Shown here piece after piece: positions 37,801 through 40,218 of a stretch of 64,000 nt of DNA (the first letter of the stretch is position 1; each line of letters opens with the position of its first letter). The notes beneath the pieces were generated by a model. That model was not told the DNA's origin, ran no database searches, and worked only from the letters and a program-made list of their open reading frames with translations. Source of the stretch: Brachypterus glaber (taxonomy: Eukaryota; Arthropoda; Insecta; Coleoptera; Kateretidae); the NCBI GenBank assembly GCA_958510825.1, contig OY294048.1, forward strand, positions 17,625,589 through 17,689,588. Reading direction: 5' to 3'. A program made the translations under genes and the position numbers.

Positions 37801-38369
37801 TTTTTTTATCAAGTAAAATTTTTGTAATTAAATATACAGGGTTATTCAGAAATAAGTTACATAAATTTAAGAGGTGATTCTATGTTAAAAAAGTTCCTAT
37901 AAAGGTTGGTCCCGAAATGAGTCCTAATGGAGCTGCTGCACATATTGAATGGGGAACAAAAAAAGCACCAAGCTAGAAATTTTTGTCTACACGTATTTAA
38001 AACATGCTAACTGGTATAAATTTTATTTCGATAGCTATAATAATAACGACAAAAAGCAAATGATTTGTTTTTTTGCATAAAATAAATTGCCTTAAACGTT
38101 TTCGTAAAAGGAAACAATAACTATAACTTACTAACTAAAGGAAAACAGTTTTTTAAACACTGATCTTCATTATCAAATCTGTTTTTCTCATTTCCTTCAC
38201 AGCCGCCCCATAAAAATGTTACACATTCGTTCCGATCATGGTCAAATGCCCATTTGTAAATATTTCTATTGCAAGGACCTCTTTCTAGTTGTCCAGGACA
38301 TGTGTGGAGACTACTATTTTCTTCAATAAATATCAACAATGAGGTAATGTATATCAGTAACAGCCACAT
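5425..38369 (-). CDS. axo: Axotactin-like secreted neurexin-superfamily gene (13 coding exons visible, 3' end missing)
   Basis: A split gene read right to left. Joining the 13 exons listed below at their GT-AG sites keeps one open frame of about 1,368 codons, and every intron phase matches on both sides. Domain order: signal peptide (residues 1-20), Kunitz (24-75), laminin G (about 85-300), EGF (about 306-343), two laminin G (about 350-700), EGF (about 712-745), fibrinogen-like region (about 750-940), laminin G (945-1120), EGF (1125-1158), laminin G (1162-1368 on). Kunitz plus laminin G/EGF with a fibrinogen-like piece matches my recollection of insect axotactin rather than neurexin-1 or Caspr. 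Known of the family: Drosophila Axo is secreted by glia and affects axonal signalling. Inference: same role here. The frame is still open at the last donor (5425), so at least one more exon lies to the left. No transmembrane segment is seen in this part. Confidence 0.82.
5623..6362. other. axo: Intron 12 of axo, 3'-side part without recognised features
   Basis: AT-rich intron sequence. A GC-rich patch GCTCCGCGGCGCGCC near 6167-6181 stands out but has no match I recognise. Confidence 0.5.
6363..7714. mobile_element. Foldback DNA transposon, 1.35 kb, 9-bp target duplication
   Basis: The two halves are near-perfect inverted repeats of one another over most of the length. The ends read AGGGTGTGTCAAAAAATCC and its complement. 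The flanks carry GTCGATATT on both sides (6354-6362 and 7715-7723), a 9-bp target duplication. No transposase is encoded. A 9-bp duplication is typical of Mutator-like elements; this assignment is inference. A relative with the same core but longer, different ends sits at 40590-42059. Confidence 0.85.
7738..7945 (-). pseudogene. Broken copy A of axo exon 12
   Basis: Matches the middle of exon 12 (for example CACGTGCACTGTGGTC and ATTTTATTCCCGTAATTAAA on the plus strand). It lacks both splice sites, and in the axo frame it carries an in-frame TAA where the true exon has a CAA. It is cut off on its left near the foldback insertion at 7714. Copy A' at 8957 shares the stop, so the stop arose before the two separated. 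Confidence 0.85.
8271..8440. repeat. Intron segment present three times (8271, 8728, 9532)
   Basis: A block containing AATCAAGTCCTGTGCATATC and GCGGCCACATCCGTCTCTTA is repeated at about 8271-8480, 8728-8940 and 9532-9755, each followed by a copy of exon 12. It is the intronic flank that was duplicated along with the exon. Confidence 0.85.
8487..8725 (-). pseudogene. Broken copy B of axo exon 12
   Basis: Nearer to the true exon than copies A and A' (for example TATCATTCACGTGCACTGTA is shared exactly). It has lost the last 60 or so bases of the exon, including the splice donor. It also has small insertions (a repeated GAATGAATGAAT) and a deleted base near 8591. It cannot splice as the original does. 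Confidence 0.85.
8957..9200 (-). pseudogene. Broken copy A' of axo exon 12
   Basis: Keeps the 3' end of the exon (GGGTTAATCCAACTGCTGG) but the donor has changed from GGTAAGTG to GGGTAGTG. It carries the same in-frame TAA as copy A, and its 5' part runs out into unrelated sequence without an acceptor. It is almost identical to copy A for several hundred bases beyond the exon, giving a tandem unit of about 1.2 kb (7738 to 8957). Confidence 0.85.
9766..10191 (-). CDS. axo: axo coding exon 12: start of laminin G 5
   Basis: 426 bases, acceptor TGGTTTCAG, donor GCTG|GTAAGT, phase 1 on both sides. An alternative acceptor TAATAG 21 bases upstream would also keep the frame (it is seven codons away), so the exact 5' edge is uncertain by 7 residues. 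The product includes LRTYDNLALVFYANDHLNNF, IYNISVDYMELNSS and ILLLEDYSNKPWVNPTAG. It is laminin G-like but more diverged than the others. Three broken partial copies of this exon lie just downstream in intron 12 (7738-9200). Confidence 0.87.
10343..10478. mobile_element. Short MITE in intron 11, TA target site
   Basis: Terminal inverted repeats start CTGCCCTACTACGCTAGAAA and match the other end with few changes. The element is flanked by TA on both sides, which fits Tc1/mariner-type MITEs. A diverged relative with AACTCCATTTG and AAATGGAGTTACTGCTTTA lies at 20384-20495. Confidence 0.75.
10713..10963 (-). CDS. axo: axo coding exon 11: end of laminin G 4 and third EGF-like domain
   Basis: 251 bases, acceptor TTGTTTAG, donor ACAA|GTAAGT, phase 2 in and 1 out. 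It encodes HQGLIGCFRGLVVNEE (the cysteine loop that ends laminin G) and a link ending DCKPSC. A classic EGF module follows: PNPCQNGAQCKE, FECICPN, KGEYCE. The P-C-Q-N-G-A-x-C core is very well kept. Confidence 0.92.
10964..11839. other. axo: Intron 10 of axo, nothing recognised
   Basis: AT-rich intron sequence with no repeat structure or ORF that I can support. Confidence 0.6.
11840..12065 (-). CDS. axo: axo coding exon 10: laminin G 4, middle part
   Basis: 226 bases, acceptor TTTTCACAG, donor CCGTT|GTAAGT, phase 1 in and 2 out. It encodes FQLTFNFTLNTG, RRLNGGEWHKLWIDYNKY and FEGSMFIGGAP. The G-G-E-W-H-x-L element and the G-x-M-F-I-G-G strand are the diagnostic parts of a laminin G domain. 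The first 26 bases lie upstream of the first ATG. Confidence 0.9.
12129..12376. mobile_element. MITE in intron 9
   Basis: About 248 bases. The ends read TTCGCCCTGTAAATT and its complement. Inner arms also pair, for example TCGGTTCCTTA with AAGGAACCGA and ACTCCAA with TTGGAGT. No coding sequence. Confidence 0.7.
12640..13075. repeat. Two hairpins with GC-rich tips in intron 9
   Basis: One at about 12648-12712 pairs TATAGCC...TTAAATCCC with GGGATTTAA...GGCTATA around GAGCTGCATAGCAGC. The other at about 12968-13070 pairs TATGGAATAG...ATTCCGCGCG with CGCGGAATGACTATTCCATA around a tip containing ACGAGCCGGTAGGCGAGTAT. The GC-rich tips contrast with the AT-rich intron. They are probably hairpin MITEs. 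Confidence 0.55.
13076..14413. other. axo: Rest of intron 9 of axo, nothing recognised
   Basis: AT-rich sequence. A short open stretch at 13983-14219 on the plus strand is not supported by any motif. Confidence 0.5.
14414..14587 (-). CDS. axo: axo coding exon 9: start of laminin G 4
   Basis: 174 bases, phase 1 on both sides, donor AGCG|GTAAGT. The acceptor reads TTTTAAG, weaker than its neighbours, but it is the one that keeps the frame. The product contains VTFTTSQSYIEVPGWRKGD, AFSFRTTGKKAILLYQPP and PSFMVALTSG, canonical laminin G opening strands. The SQSYIEVPGW...DIAFSFRTT form is typical of the domain that follows the fibrinogen-like region in this superfamily. Confidence 0.88.
14588..15243. 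other. axo: Intron 8 of axo, nothing recognised
   Basis: AT-rich, with a short TTATTATTATAATTATA run near 14640. No gene or element seen. Introns 7 (15462-15884) and 6 (16234-16689) are likewise plain. Confidence 0.6.
15244..15461 (-). CDS. axo: axo coding exon 8: fibrinogen-like region, second part
   Basis: 218 bases, acceptor AATTTTAG, donor AACA|AGTAAGT read as ACAA|GTAAGT, phase 2 in and 1 out. It encodes GTCPCSIGKQC, then WCNCDNMDDDKWNTDDG, ITEMVFLQQSD and ITLGPLECVET. The W-C-N-C-D, W-x-D-x-G and L-G-P-L-x-C pattern is the hallmark end of the Caspr-type fibrinogen-like region. Found only by splice-site reading, because no ATG-led ORF covers it. Confidence 0.9.
15885..16233 (-). CDS. 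axo: axo coding exon 7: fibrinogen-like region, first part
   Basis: 349 bases, acceptor TTTATTCCAG, donor AG|GTAATT, phase 1 in and 2 out. The product starts YTKPDVYLIDIDGNGRFPPA then HVRCEF, closely resembling the fibrinogen-like insertion of Caspr/neurexin-IV proteins (a Y-x-I-D-x-D-G motif before a conserved C). It continues through NCSQYIKYDC and LHSATWFLSS. A methionine-led ORF at 15881-16147 covers only its second half. Confidence 0.9.
16690..17916 (-). CDS. axo: axo coding exon 6: laminin G 2, laminin G 3 and second EGF-like domain
   Basis: The largest exon (1,227 bases). The acceptor TTTTTCAG at 17917 is chosen because it restores phase 1 from exon 5; the ATG further upstream (17983) lies in the intron. 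The first laminin G begins TILTLRGSSYVSYRVYDW and ends near FAGSLKYVFYN without the usual disulphide. The second runs from ITFPFSSSHIWW to SGLVGCMKDIQI and closes at LDDCKFVDAC. An EGF module follows (RPNTCEHGGKC, LTCDC, IGKNC). The last residues, KTCEELALLG, begin the fibrinogen-like region. Donor TTAG|GTGAGT at 16689, phase 1. Several N-x-S/T sequons fit an extracellular protein. Confidence 0.93.
18340..18590. repeat. Dispersed repeat fragment in intron 5
   Basis: AGTATATTACGCACCGAGTA followed by CGCGAACCTA-like sequence also occurs inside both piggyBac-like MITEs (26010 and, inverted, 28620). So this is a fragment of a third element family shared by the three places. Confidence 0.6.
18602..19019. 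mobile_element. Hairpin MITE in intron 5, interrupted by a second hairpin MITE
   Basis: The outer element has ends GGGAACGTTCAAGT and the complement ACTTGAACGTTCCC, with inner arms around GATTGTACCAAAATTCATAC. At 18825-18991 a 167-bp second hairpin (ends GG(A)TTAGGCTAAATGTGACA) is inserted, flanked by CAGTG on both sides (18820-18824, 18992-18996). Removing it leaves a continuous outer palindrome. Confidence 0.8.
19063..19347 (-). CDS. axo: axo coding exon 5: end of laminin G 1 and first EGF-like domain
   Basis: 285 bases, acceptor TTTTTCAG, donor ATA|GTAAGT, phase 1 on both sides. It encodes LSSEERLHGVKYIIES, then FVGCIKDI, the usual cysteine-bearing end of a laminin G domain. A CIDRC link leads to an EGF-like module (C-x6-C-x4-C-x8-C-x1-C-x8-C: ENLCFQGSRC, LTCDC, EGEYC). 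It is preceded by intron 4 (2.4 kb) with MITE-like repeats and followed by intron 5 with the nested hairpin. Confidence 0.9.
19622..20230. repeat. Dispersed repeat copy 2 in intron 4 (paralogue at 4587-5365)
   Basis: Same order of shared blocks as copy 1, with several deletions; the TGACGTCA hairpin is gone (the region reads TTAGTGTTGTGGCTTCAGC). No coding potential. Confidence 0.8.
20601..21404. mobile_element. Foldback MITE of about 0.8 kb in intron 4, hAT-like ends
   Basis: Ends CAGTGGTC...AAAAAGTGACAAAAG and the complement CTTTCGTCACATTTTTTTC...GACCACTG. Inner arms also pair, for example GATTATGAAAA with the opposite end and AACGGGCCAGTAGAAAAT with its partner. Flanks CCGAGGTA and GCGAGGTA suggest an 8-bp target duplication with one change, as in hAT elements. 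No transposase. Confidence 0.7.
21710..21845 (-). CDS. axo: axo coding exon 4: laminin G 1, continued
   Basis: 136 bases, acceptor ATTTTAG, donor GGAG|GTAACG, phase 0 in and 1 out. The product runs VRIDVHGARLMATVDDLKE and ends SVILVGG, the strand before the second half of the laminin G fold. A longer ORF runs through the donor into the intron; the frame is kept only when the GTAACG donor is used and joined to exon 5. Confidence 0.88.
21846..22340. other. axo: Intron 3 of axo, nothing recognised
   Basis: Plain AT-rich intron; only a short AAACAAGTAAACGAATCAAT-like run with ACAAACAGATAAAC. Confidence 0.6.
22341..22560 (-). CDS. axo: axo coding exon 3: laminin G 1, middle part
   Basis: 220 bases, acceptor TTTTTTAG, donor ACG|GTAAGT, phase 2 in and 0 out. 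The product reads LCRQISFQFRTRLPHGLLVY, then a stretch ending in the laminin G signature KDKWHSVTV. The FQFRT..GLLVY and W-H-V elements are typical laminin G beta-strands. Intron 2 on its 5' side is 6.6 kb and full of transposons; intron 3 is only 495 bases. Confidence 0.92.
22785..23985 (-). mobile_element. 5'-truncated LINE (reverse transcriptase C-terminal half) in intron 2
   Basis: An unbroken frame from about 23985 to the stop at 22893. It encodes the second half of a non-LTR reverse transcriptase: LHYGIRGV, the VAQGSIMGPVIFLIYSDD block, the catalytic FADDT (Asp pair at ORF residues 71-72), the NKLALNQEKT block and a long thumb and tail. The N-terminal half of the RT and the endonuclease are missing, as expected for incomplete target-primed insertion. 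The 3' end has a short UTR, AATAAA and a TAA/TTA repeat (22787-22829). The frame is free of stops over about 360 codons, so the copy is fairly young. It lies on the same strand as axo. The CR1/Jockey group is likely but unproven. Confidence 0.88.
24000..25598. other. axo: Intron 2 of axo, non-coding with weak repeats
   Basis: AT-rich. A CGGTCCATCTGTCTGTTTG run at 24851 belongs to the CTGTC-rich repeat class. Two imperfect copies of a block of about 150 bases (ATACTGATGTAGAAATGTCC and ATACTGATCTAGAAAAGTCC) lie at about 25165-25260 and 25290-25400. No gene. Confidence 0.5.
25603..26562. mobile_element. piggyBac-like MITE, left copy
   Basis: A 960-bp unit flanked by TTAA on both sides (25599-25602 and 26563-26566). 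The terminal inverted repeats read (T/C)CCGGCGTCTGACA at both ends, followed by GTGGGGT-type subterminal repeats. TTAA targets with CCC-starting repeats are the mark of piggyBac elements. No transposase. Inside is a fragment of another repeat (AGTATATTACGCACCGAG). Confidence 0.85.
26690..27275. mobile_element. Foldback element, AACTTTTGAACGAG family, copy 1
   Basis: Inverted arms: TTAACTTTTGAACGAGTT at the left pairs with AACTCGTTCAAAAGTTAA at the right. TATATCATTTTAAAG pairs with CTTTAAAATGATGTA near the centre. Relatives are at 38515-40215 (interrupted) and 58379-59035. Confidence 0.8.
27545..27667. mobile_element. Short palindromic MITE, GCATAAGAAC family, copy 1
   Basis: AAGCTCGCATAAGAACATAA pairs with TTATGTTCTTATGCAAGCTT; the centre has GATGCCGT(A/G)ATTGGCTTG. 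Two more copies are at about 47494-47602 and 49306-49428, so this is an active or recently active family. Confidence 0.85.
28078..29041. mobile_element. piggyBac-like MITE, right copy (inverted)
   Basis: A 964-bp unit, the reverse complement of the copy at 25603-26562 with few differences, flanked by TTAA at 28074-28077 and 29042-29045. Together the two copies make a 3.4-kb inverted structure that is itself bounded by TTAA. Confidence 0.85.
29129..29285 (-). CDS. axo: axo coding exon 2: linker and start of laminin G 1
   Basis: 157 bases, acceptor TTTCAG at 29286, donor AG|GTATAA at 29128. The phases (1 in, 2 out) match exons 1 and 3. It encodes about 52 residues including LRGPQLTFPETG and SNTFIQIDGDII, the first strands of a laminin G domain. 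It contains no methionine-led ORF of useful size, so it is easy to miss. It is separated from exon 1 by the 8.8-kb intron that holds the gypsy element. Confidence 0.85.
29365..30292. mobile_element. Probable MITE in intron 1
   Basis: The left end AGGGGAAAGTGGTGATGTTTCGACC matches the complement of the right end (GGTCGAAACACACCCACTCT) with a few changes. The motif GTTTCGACC recurs inside at 29568. AT-rich middle, no coding sequence. (Left end given as two parts: AGGGGAAAGTGG then TGTTTCGACC.). Confidence 0.6.
30293..31127. other. axo: Intron 1 of axo, nothing recognised
   Basis: AT-rich. A short perfect palindrome (GAAAAAGTCATTAAATGACT...) lies at 30670-30692. No gene. Confidence 0.5.
31128..31254. 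repeat. Hairpin of about 125 bases with GC-rich arms
   Basis: CTATTGAAAATGACGGGTCT pairs with AGACCCGGCATTTTCAACAG. GCGGGTATAAATG pairs with CATTTATACCCGC. CAAACCGGACTT pairs with AAGTCCAGTTTG. Non-coding; most likely a small foldback element. Confidence 0.7.
31452..31737 (-). repeat. 3' LTR of the gypsy element (286 bp)
   Basis: TG...CA termini. Read as identical to 36435-36720 base for base. No strong polypurine tract precedes it; the minus strand reads CAGGATGGCCGAA just before TGTTAG. Confidence 0.95.
31880..32215. repeat. 48-bp tandem repeat, 7 copies, inside the gypsy 3' region
   Basis: Units start with GCTCAGCA(A/C)CGGAGCC at 31880, 31928, 31976, 32024, 32072, 32120 and 32168, an exact 48-bp step. 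The middle copies appear identical; the first and last have one to a few changes. All three minus-strand frames contain stops within the unit, so it is not a protein repeat. It lies between the pol stop (32237) and the 3' LTR. Confidence 0.95.
32237..35302 (-). CDS. pol: Gypsy pol: protease, reverse transcriptase, RNase H, integrase
   Basis: The frame is open from the codon after the gag stop to 32237. The protease active site is the D-L-G-S form at about 35207-35218, upstream of the first usable ATG, so pol is not made from its own start. From the codon at 35149: RT with VIDLALGYHQI (Asp 222) and YMDD (284-287); RNase H with YTDAS (Asp 433), YELELLA, ITDCN (Asp 499) and HVDALSR; integrase with H630, H635, C665, C668 and the catalytic set D698, D757, E793; then a C-terminal KYRGPF module of the GPY/F type. 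Length and order are normal for Ty3/gypsy, and no internal stop or frameshift is seen. It is in the same frame as gag, with one TGA between. Expression would need read-through or another route. Confidence 0.95.
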   Translation of the reverse strand, partial: HEVNFIATSNNAFHKKVFINEKPFHAFIDLGSNCSIIQKSVALEICLPIYKLEEKVNLSGFLGFGTSVYEFVECTIQVDDVKLPCRLYVLDDISFSHNVLIGRNFSEHDSVIYSKVNGQLNFETKPVNNIFDFKLNHGMLTGSEKSSLLSILNEFKSCIFRNVTDLGRVSSTSININLIDDIPVTCRPYRMSEKDKEILRKIIDELMKAKIIQKSTSAYASPVLLVDKKGGEKRMVINYIALNKKTVKRIFPMPLIDELVDQLSDYVYFTVIDLALGYHQIPVHSDSIHKTAFITPFGLFEYLRCPFGLTNAPYEFMRFMTVIFEPLRHLGILIYMDDILIPSKTIDEGLFKLKQVLSVLQEYGLTIKIAKCAFLQTKVKFLGYNITKNCISPNELKIDSVKNFPLPKTVHQLRQFIGLVGYFRKFIPDFARNANPLTLLFKKSQPWIWKDEQNKSFELLKNAITSNSVLTIFNPKLQCIVYTDASRDGLAGILVQKTENGEKPIAYYSKCTTKEQKNYHSYELELLAVVQTLNRFRHYLIGSPFVVITDCNAVKNTIINQATVPRVARWILSLQMFQYEMRHRPGTSMKHVDALSRNPPVEGVVENICEISEDDWLLHAQEKDNKIEQIKIVLLSGDIENNRAIFNDYDLRGNRIYRITDYGRRWVVPRKCRWQIVKMNHDDIGHFALDKTLERIRQNYWFPKMRRFVSKYIKCCLPCLYHKVPSGKKPGFLYSIPKYAKPLHTLHLDHLGPFTVTKNKNSYLLNVVDAFTKFVFIRAVPDTKAVNVIKALDSIFEFFGYPRRIITDAGSAFTSGEFDNFCKDRKIRLFITAVGMARGNGQVERANRTILDALATSNFNKNSKTWDTNLIQVQQGINSTINKTTRQTPAELLFGVKLRMSTDLHESDEDDKVVDVTKIREEASHNLEKNRILQNEYFNKKRCKAGTYSVGDLVLTRITSHPATGESKKLLAKYRGPFKVVEVLGSDRYRVKEDMFTTRSQIPYEAVVGFENMKPYKVFEQ
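35303..36418 (-). CDS. gag: Gypsy gag (nucleocapsid with two zinc knuckles)
   Basis: 371 residues. The N-terminus is very basic and Ser/Arg-rich (KRHKKRKHSKRSRSSSSSS). A capsid-like retrotransposon gag region follows, with IWYNNILKTDPAWPTFSWE (the W-x-x-F-x-W-E element). It ends in two CCHC zinc knuckles, CFSCGKNTHYRKDC and CHLCSKVGHLQVVC, both C-x2-C-x4-H-x4-C, for RNA binding. The stop is TGA at 35303-35305, about 21 residues after the last zinc Cys. The ATG is 16 bases inside the 5' LTR edge. Confidence 0.92.
   Translation of the reverse strand: MPRSSTKRHKKRKHSKRSRSSSSSSTESRENGRHKKVESSHVRSYTPPPCTTAGVSNFSNNTAQFVTMNSTILPEFDPLKDDAMAWLEIVDYLAKTYRWNENSTIFQAHSKLRGTALIWYNNILKTDPAWPTFSWEKWKFMLRTTFSAKRNMFELLNDLLSHKPKNGDCLYEFYFNHLSKISNLNLNFTESDKISLVVGAIGDPNIASSVGAANICDLNLLSSFLRNKIFNSAQDRTEMKPGVGGVSKIYRNKNFEFSDKNLFSQGNINAPTVNQGRTQNKFEKYSQNNFTNLQTRNNGCNNDPLVQVRNENILKSTENTSASTKNSKSCFSCGKNTHYRKDCPSRHKVCHLCSKVGHLQVVCSQNTIKKS
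36435..36720 (-). repeat. 5' LTR of the gypsy element (286 bp)
   Basis: Starts TGTTAG and ends CTAACA on the plus strand. Read as identical to 31452-31737. It should contain the element's promoter on the minus strand; I see no unambiguous TATA box. Confidence 0.95.
37064..37210. repeat. Paralogous empty site of the gypsy insertion
   Basis: GGAAACAAAATTCATGAATA, then GTGTATAGGCGC and CTTAGTTTCTTTAGAGAA, match the two flanks of the gypsy element (31390-31451 and 36721-36830) joined together without it. The host repeat was therefore present twice before the insertion. Confidence 0.88.
37211..38131. other. axo: Start of axo intron 1, repeats only
   Basis: Contains TATACAGGGTTATTCAGAAA-type sequence at about 37836, resembling mariner-type MITE ends (also at 36818). 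No gene. Confidence 0.4.
38132..38369 (-). CDS. axo: axo coding exon 1: signal peptide and Kunitz domain
   Basis: The start codon at 38369 opens a hydrophobic leader (MWLLLIYITSLLIF), so the product enters the secretory pathway. The Kunitz domain follows, with six cysteines spaced C-x8-C-x15-C-x7-C-x13-C-x3-C (first Cys 24). The family's central spacer is usually 12, so one residue is extra. The P1 position, just after the second Cys, is Asn34 instead of Lys or Arg, so classical trypsin inhibition is unlikely. The donor is GTAAGT at 38131 in phase 1, which joins in frame to the exon at 29285. A possible acceptor (TTTATAG) lies 5 bases upstream of the ATG, so a separate 5' UTR exon further right is likely. 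Confidence 0.9.
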
Positions 38370-38514
38370 AGTATCTATAAATGTACAAAATATAATAATT
38401 AAATCCTTTAATTTTAATGGTAGTGTAGTATTAAATTTATTATTTTAAAGAAAAAAATCTTTTATTCATTATAATAATTATACAGTGAGGTCCAAAAGTA
38501 ACTCCCACTCTTAA

Positions 38515-40215
38515 CTTTTGAACGAGTTGCAGGGGCGTAACCAGGTCCAAATTTTGGGAGTGCTTGAGCCCTCTACATAAACAGGGTGTTTCCTAAGTAT
38601 GGTACGTAACTTCAGGGTGTTATTCCTTACCCAAAAATACGAAAAAAAAGTTCCTATAAACATATGTTCTAAATTTTTTATTTTTATTTAATAACTCAGG
38701 AACCCTTTGTGTTATAGCAACGAGGTATAGGATGTGATCTCTAATAAGGTCTATCATCAATGGTAATTGCATGTAGTTAGTTTAACCAGGGGCGTCCGAA
38801 TCGGGGGGGCCTTATCACTTTTTTCTAAGTAACTTGTTTATGGATTTATTTTCATATATTCTTGTACTTATTCTTAACCGTTTACAAGAAAAATTCATTT
38901 GAACGTGAAATTTCACGTATCAAAGAAGAAAAATGAAACAGTAAAATTTTGAAAACCTAAATTTTATTAACGCAGGGTAAATGTTTATCCCAAACTAAGG
39001 AAAAACTTCATATGCAGGTACTTCCGTCAATCAATCCTAAGGGAGCTATTGTCTCCTAAAAATACACCATTTTTAAAGGGCCATGGTAGCTTTAAAATTG
39101 ATTTTTGGACCTACATGTATAAAAACTTTTTTTAGTAGTTTTTGATGTAGAACCAAAATTCTTAAAATTTTGGTTCTTAACATTGTGTTTTCACATTCAA
39201 ATTAATTTTTCTCGAAAACGGTTTATCCCACGGTATTACAACAAGTACCTTTTTTATGTATCTTTACCTGAGAAATACTATTTTGATAATAGGTCCAGAA
39301 AAAAGTTACACAGAAAAAAAAATTGGGCTAAAAAAGTGATAAGGCCCCCCCATTTTGAAAGTCCCTGGTTAAAGTAACTACATGTAAATACTATTGGCTA
39401 ATAGATCTTATTAGAGGTAGAACACATGCAATACCTCGTTGCTATAACACAAAGGGTTCCTGAGTTATTAAATAAAAATCAAATTTTTGGAACCCCTTTT
39501 GAAGGGGCGTAGCTCCTTTACGAGTCGTTTTAGGACATATGTTAGGAACTTTTTTTCTTATTTTTGGGTAAGGAATTACAGCCTGAAGTTACGTACCGTA
39601 CTTAGGAAACACCCTGTATGCATATGTTAAAAATATATGCCTAAGTTTACTTTTATAGTTTAGTGGGGGGCTTAGTCCCCCTAAGGCCCCTAGTTACGAG
39701 CTGAGATATCGACTTAAAATTTGGAACTCGTAAATAGGACAACTCAAAATATCCTTTTGCATATATTTCCTAAAATGTGGGCAGGGTGGCATAGGGGGAC
39801 ATGTTTTTAATTGGAAAGGGGTCGTGTGATACATCGTTTTAAAGCTTAAAAAATTCTCTATATATTTTTAATTTGTTTAAACATGTTTTTTAAGGTTTTT
39901 AATTTTTAAATATTTTGAGCTAAAAAATGAGATTTTTTTTGTGAATTGTTATTTATATCCATTAAAATTAGTTTAAAAGTATAATTTAGGTTTTTGCAGC
40001 TTGAAATAATTAATTTTTCAAAAATTGTTTGGTTTTTTTAAAGAAATTTTGACGAAAATATCCATTTTCAACCCTATTTTAAACCCCAAAAAAAAATTCT
40101 AAAAAACTTTAAAATATATGGTCAAATAGATAATTTTATAGGCTTTAAAATTATGTATCACGCGAGGCCCCTTTCCATTTAAAAAATGTACCCACATGCC
40201 CCCTTGCCACACAAA
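38515..40215. mobile_element. Three-level nest of DNA elements upstream of axo
   Basis: Outer: foldback of the AACTTTTGAACGAG family, copy 2; its left arm is cut after AACGAGTT (38530) and resumes at GAGATATCGACTTAAAATTT (39709). Its right part has CATCGTTTTAAAGC pairing with GGCTTTAAAATTATGTA. Middle: a MITE starting GCAGGGGCGTAACCAGG at about 38530 and ending CCCCTAGTTACG near 39698. Inner: a foldback at 38580-39618 with ends ACAGGGTGTTTCCTAAGTA and its complement. No coding sequence in any of the three. Confidence 0.8.
38580..39618. mobile_element. Inner foldback of the nest, ACAGGGTGTTTCC ends
   Basis: About 1.04 kb, inverted arms. GTACGTAACTTCAGG pairs with CCTGAAGTTACGTAC, and AACTCAGGAACCCTTTGTGT pairs with its complement at 39450. 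GTTATAGCAACGAGGTAT is present in both arms. The centre carries TTTCACGTATC and AATTTTTCTCGAAAACGG. No transposase. Confidence 0.85.
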
Positions 40216-40218
40216 AAA

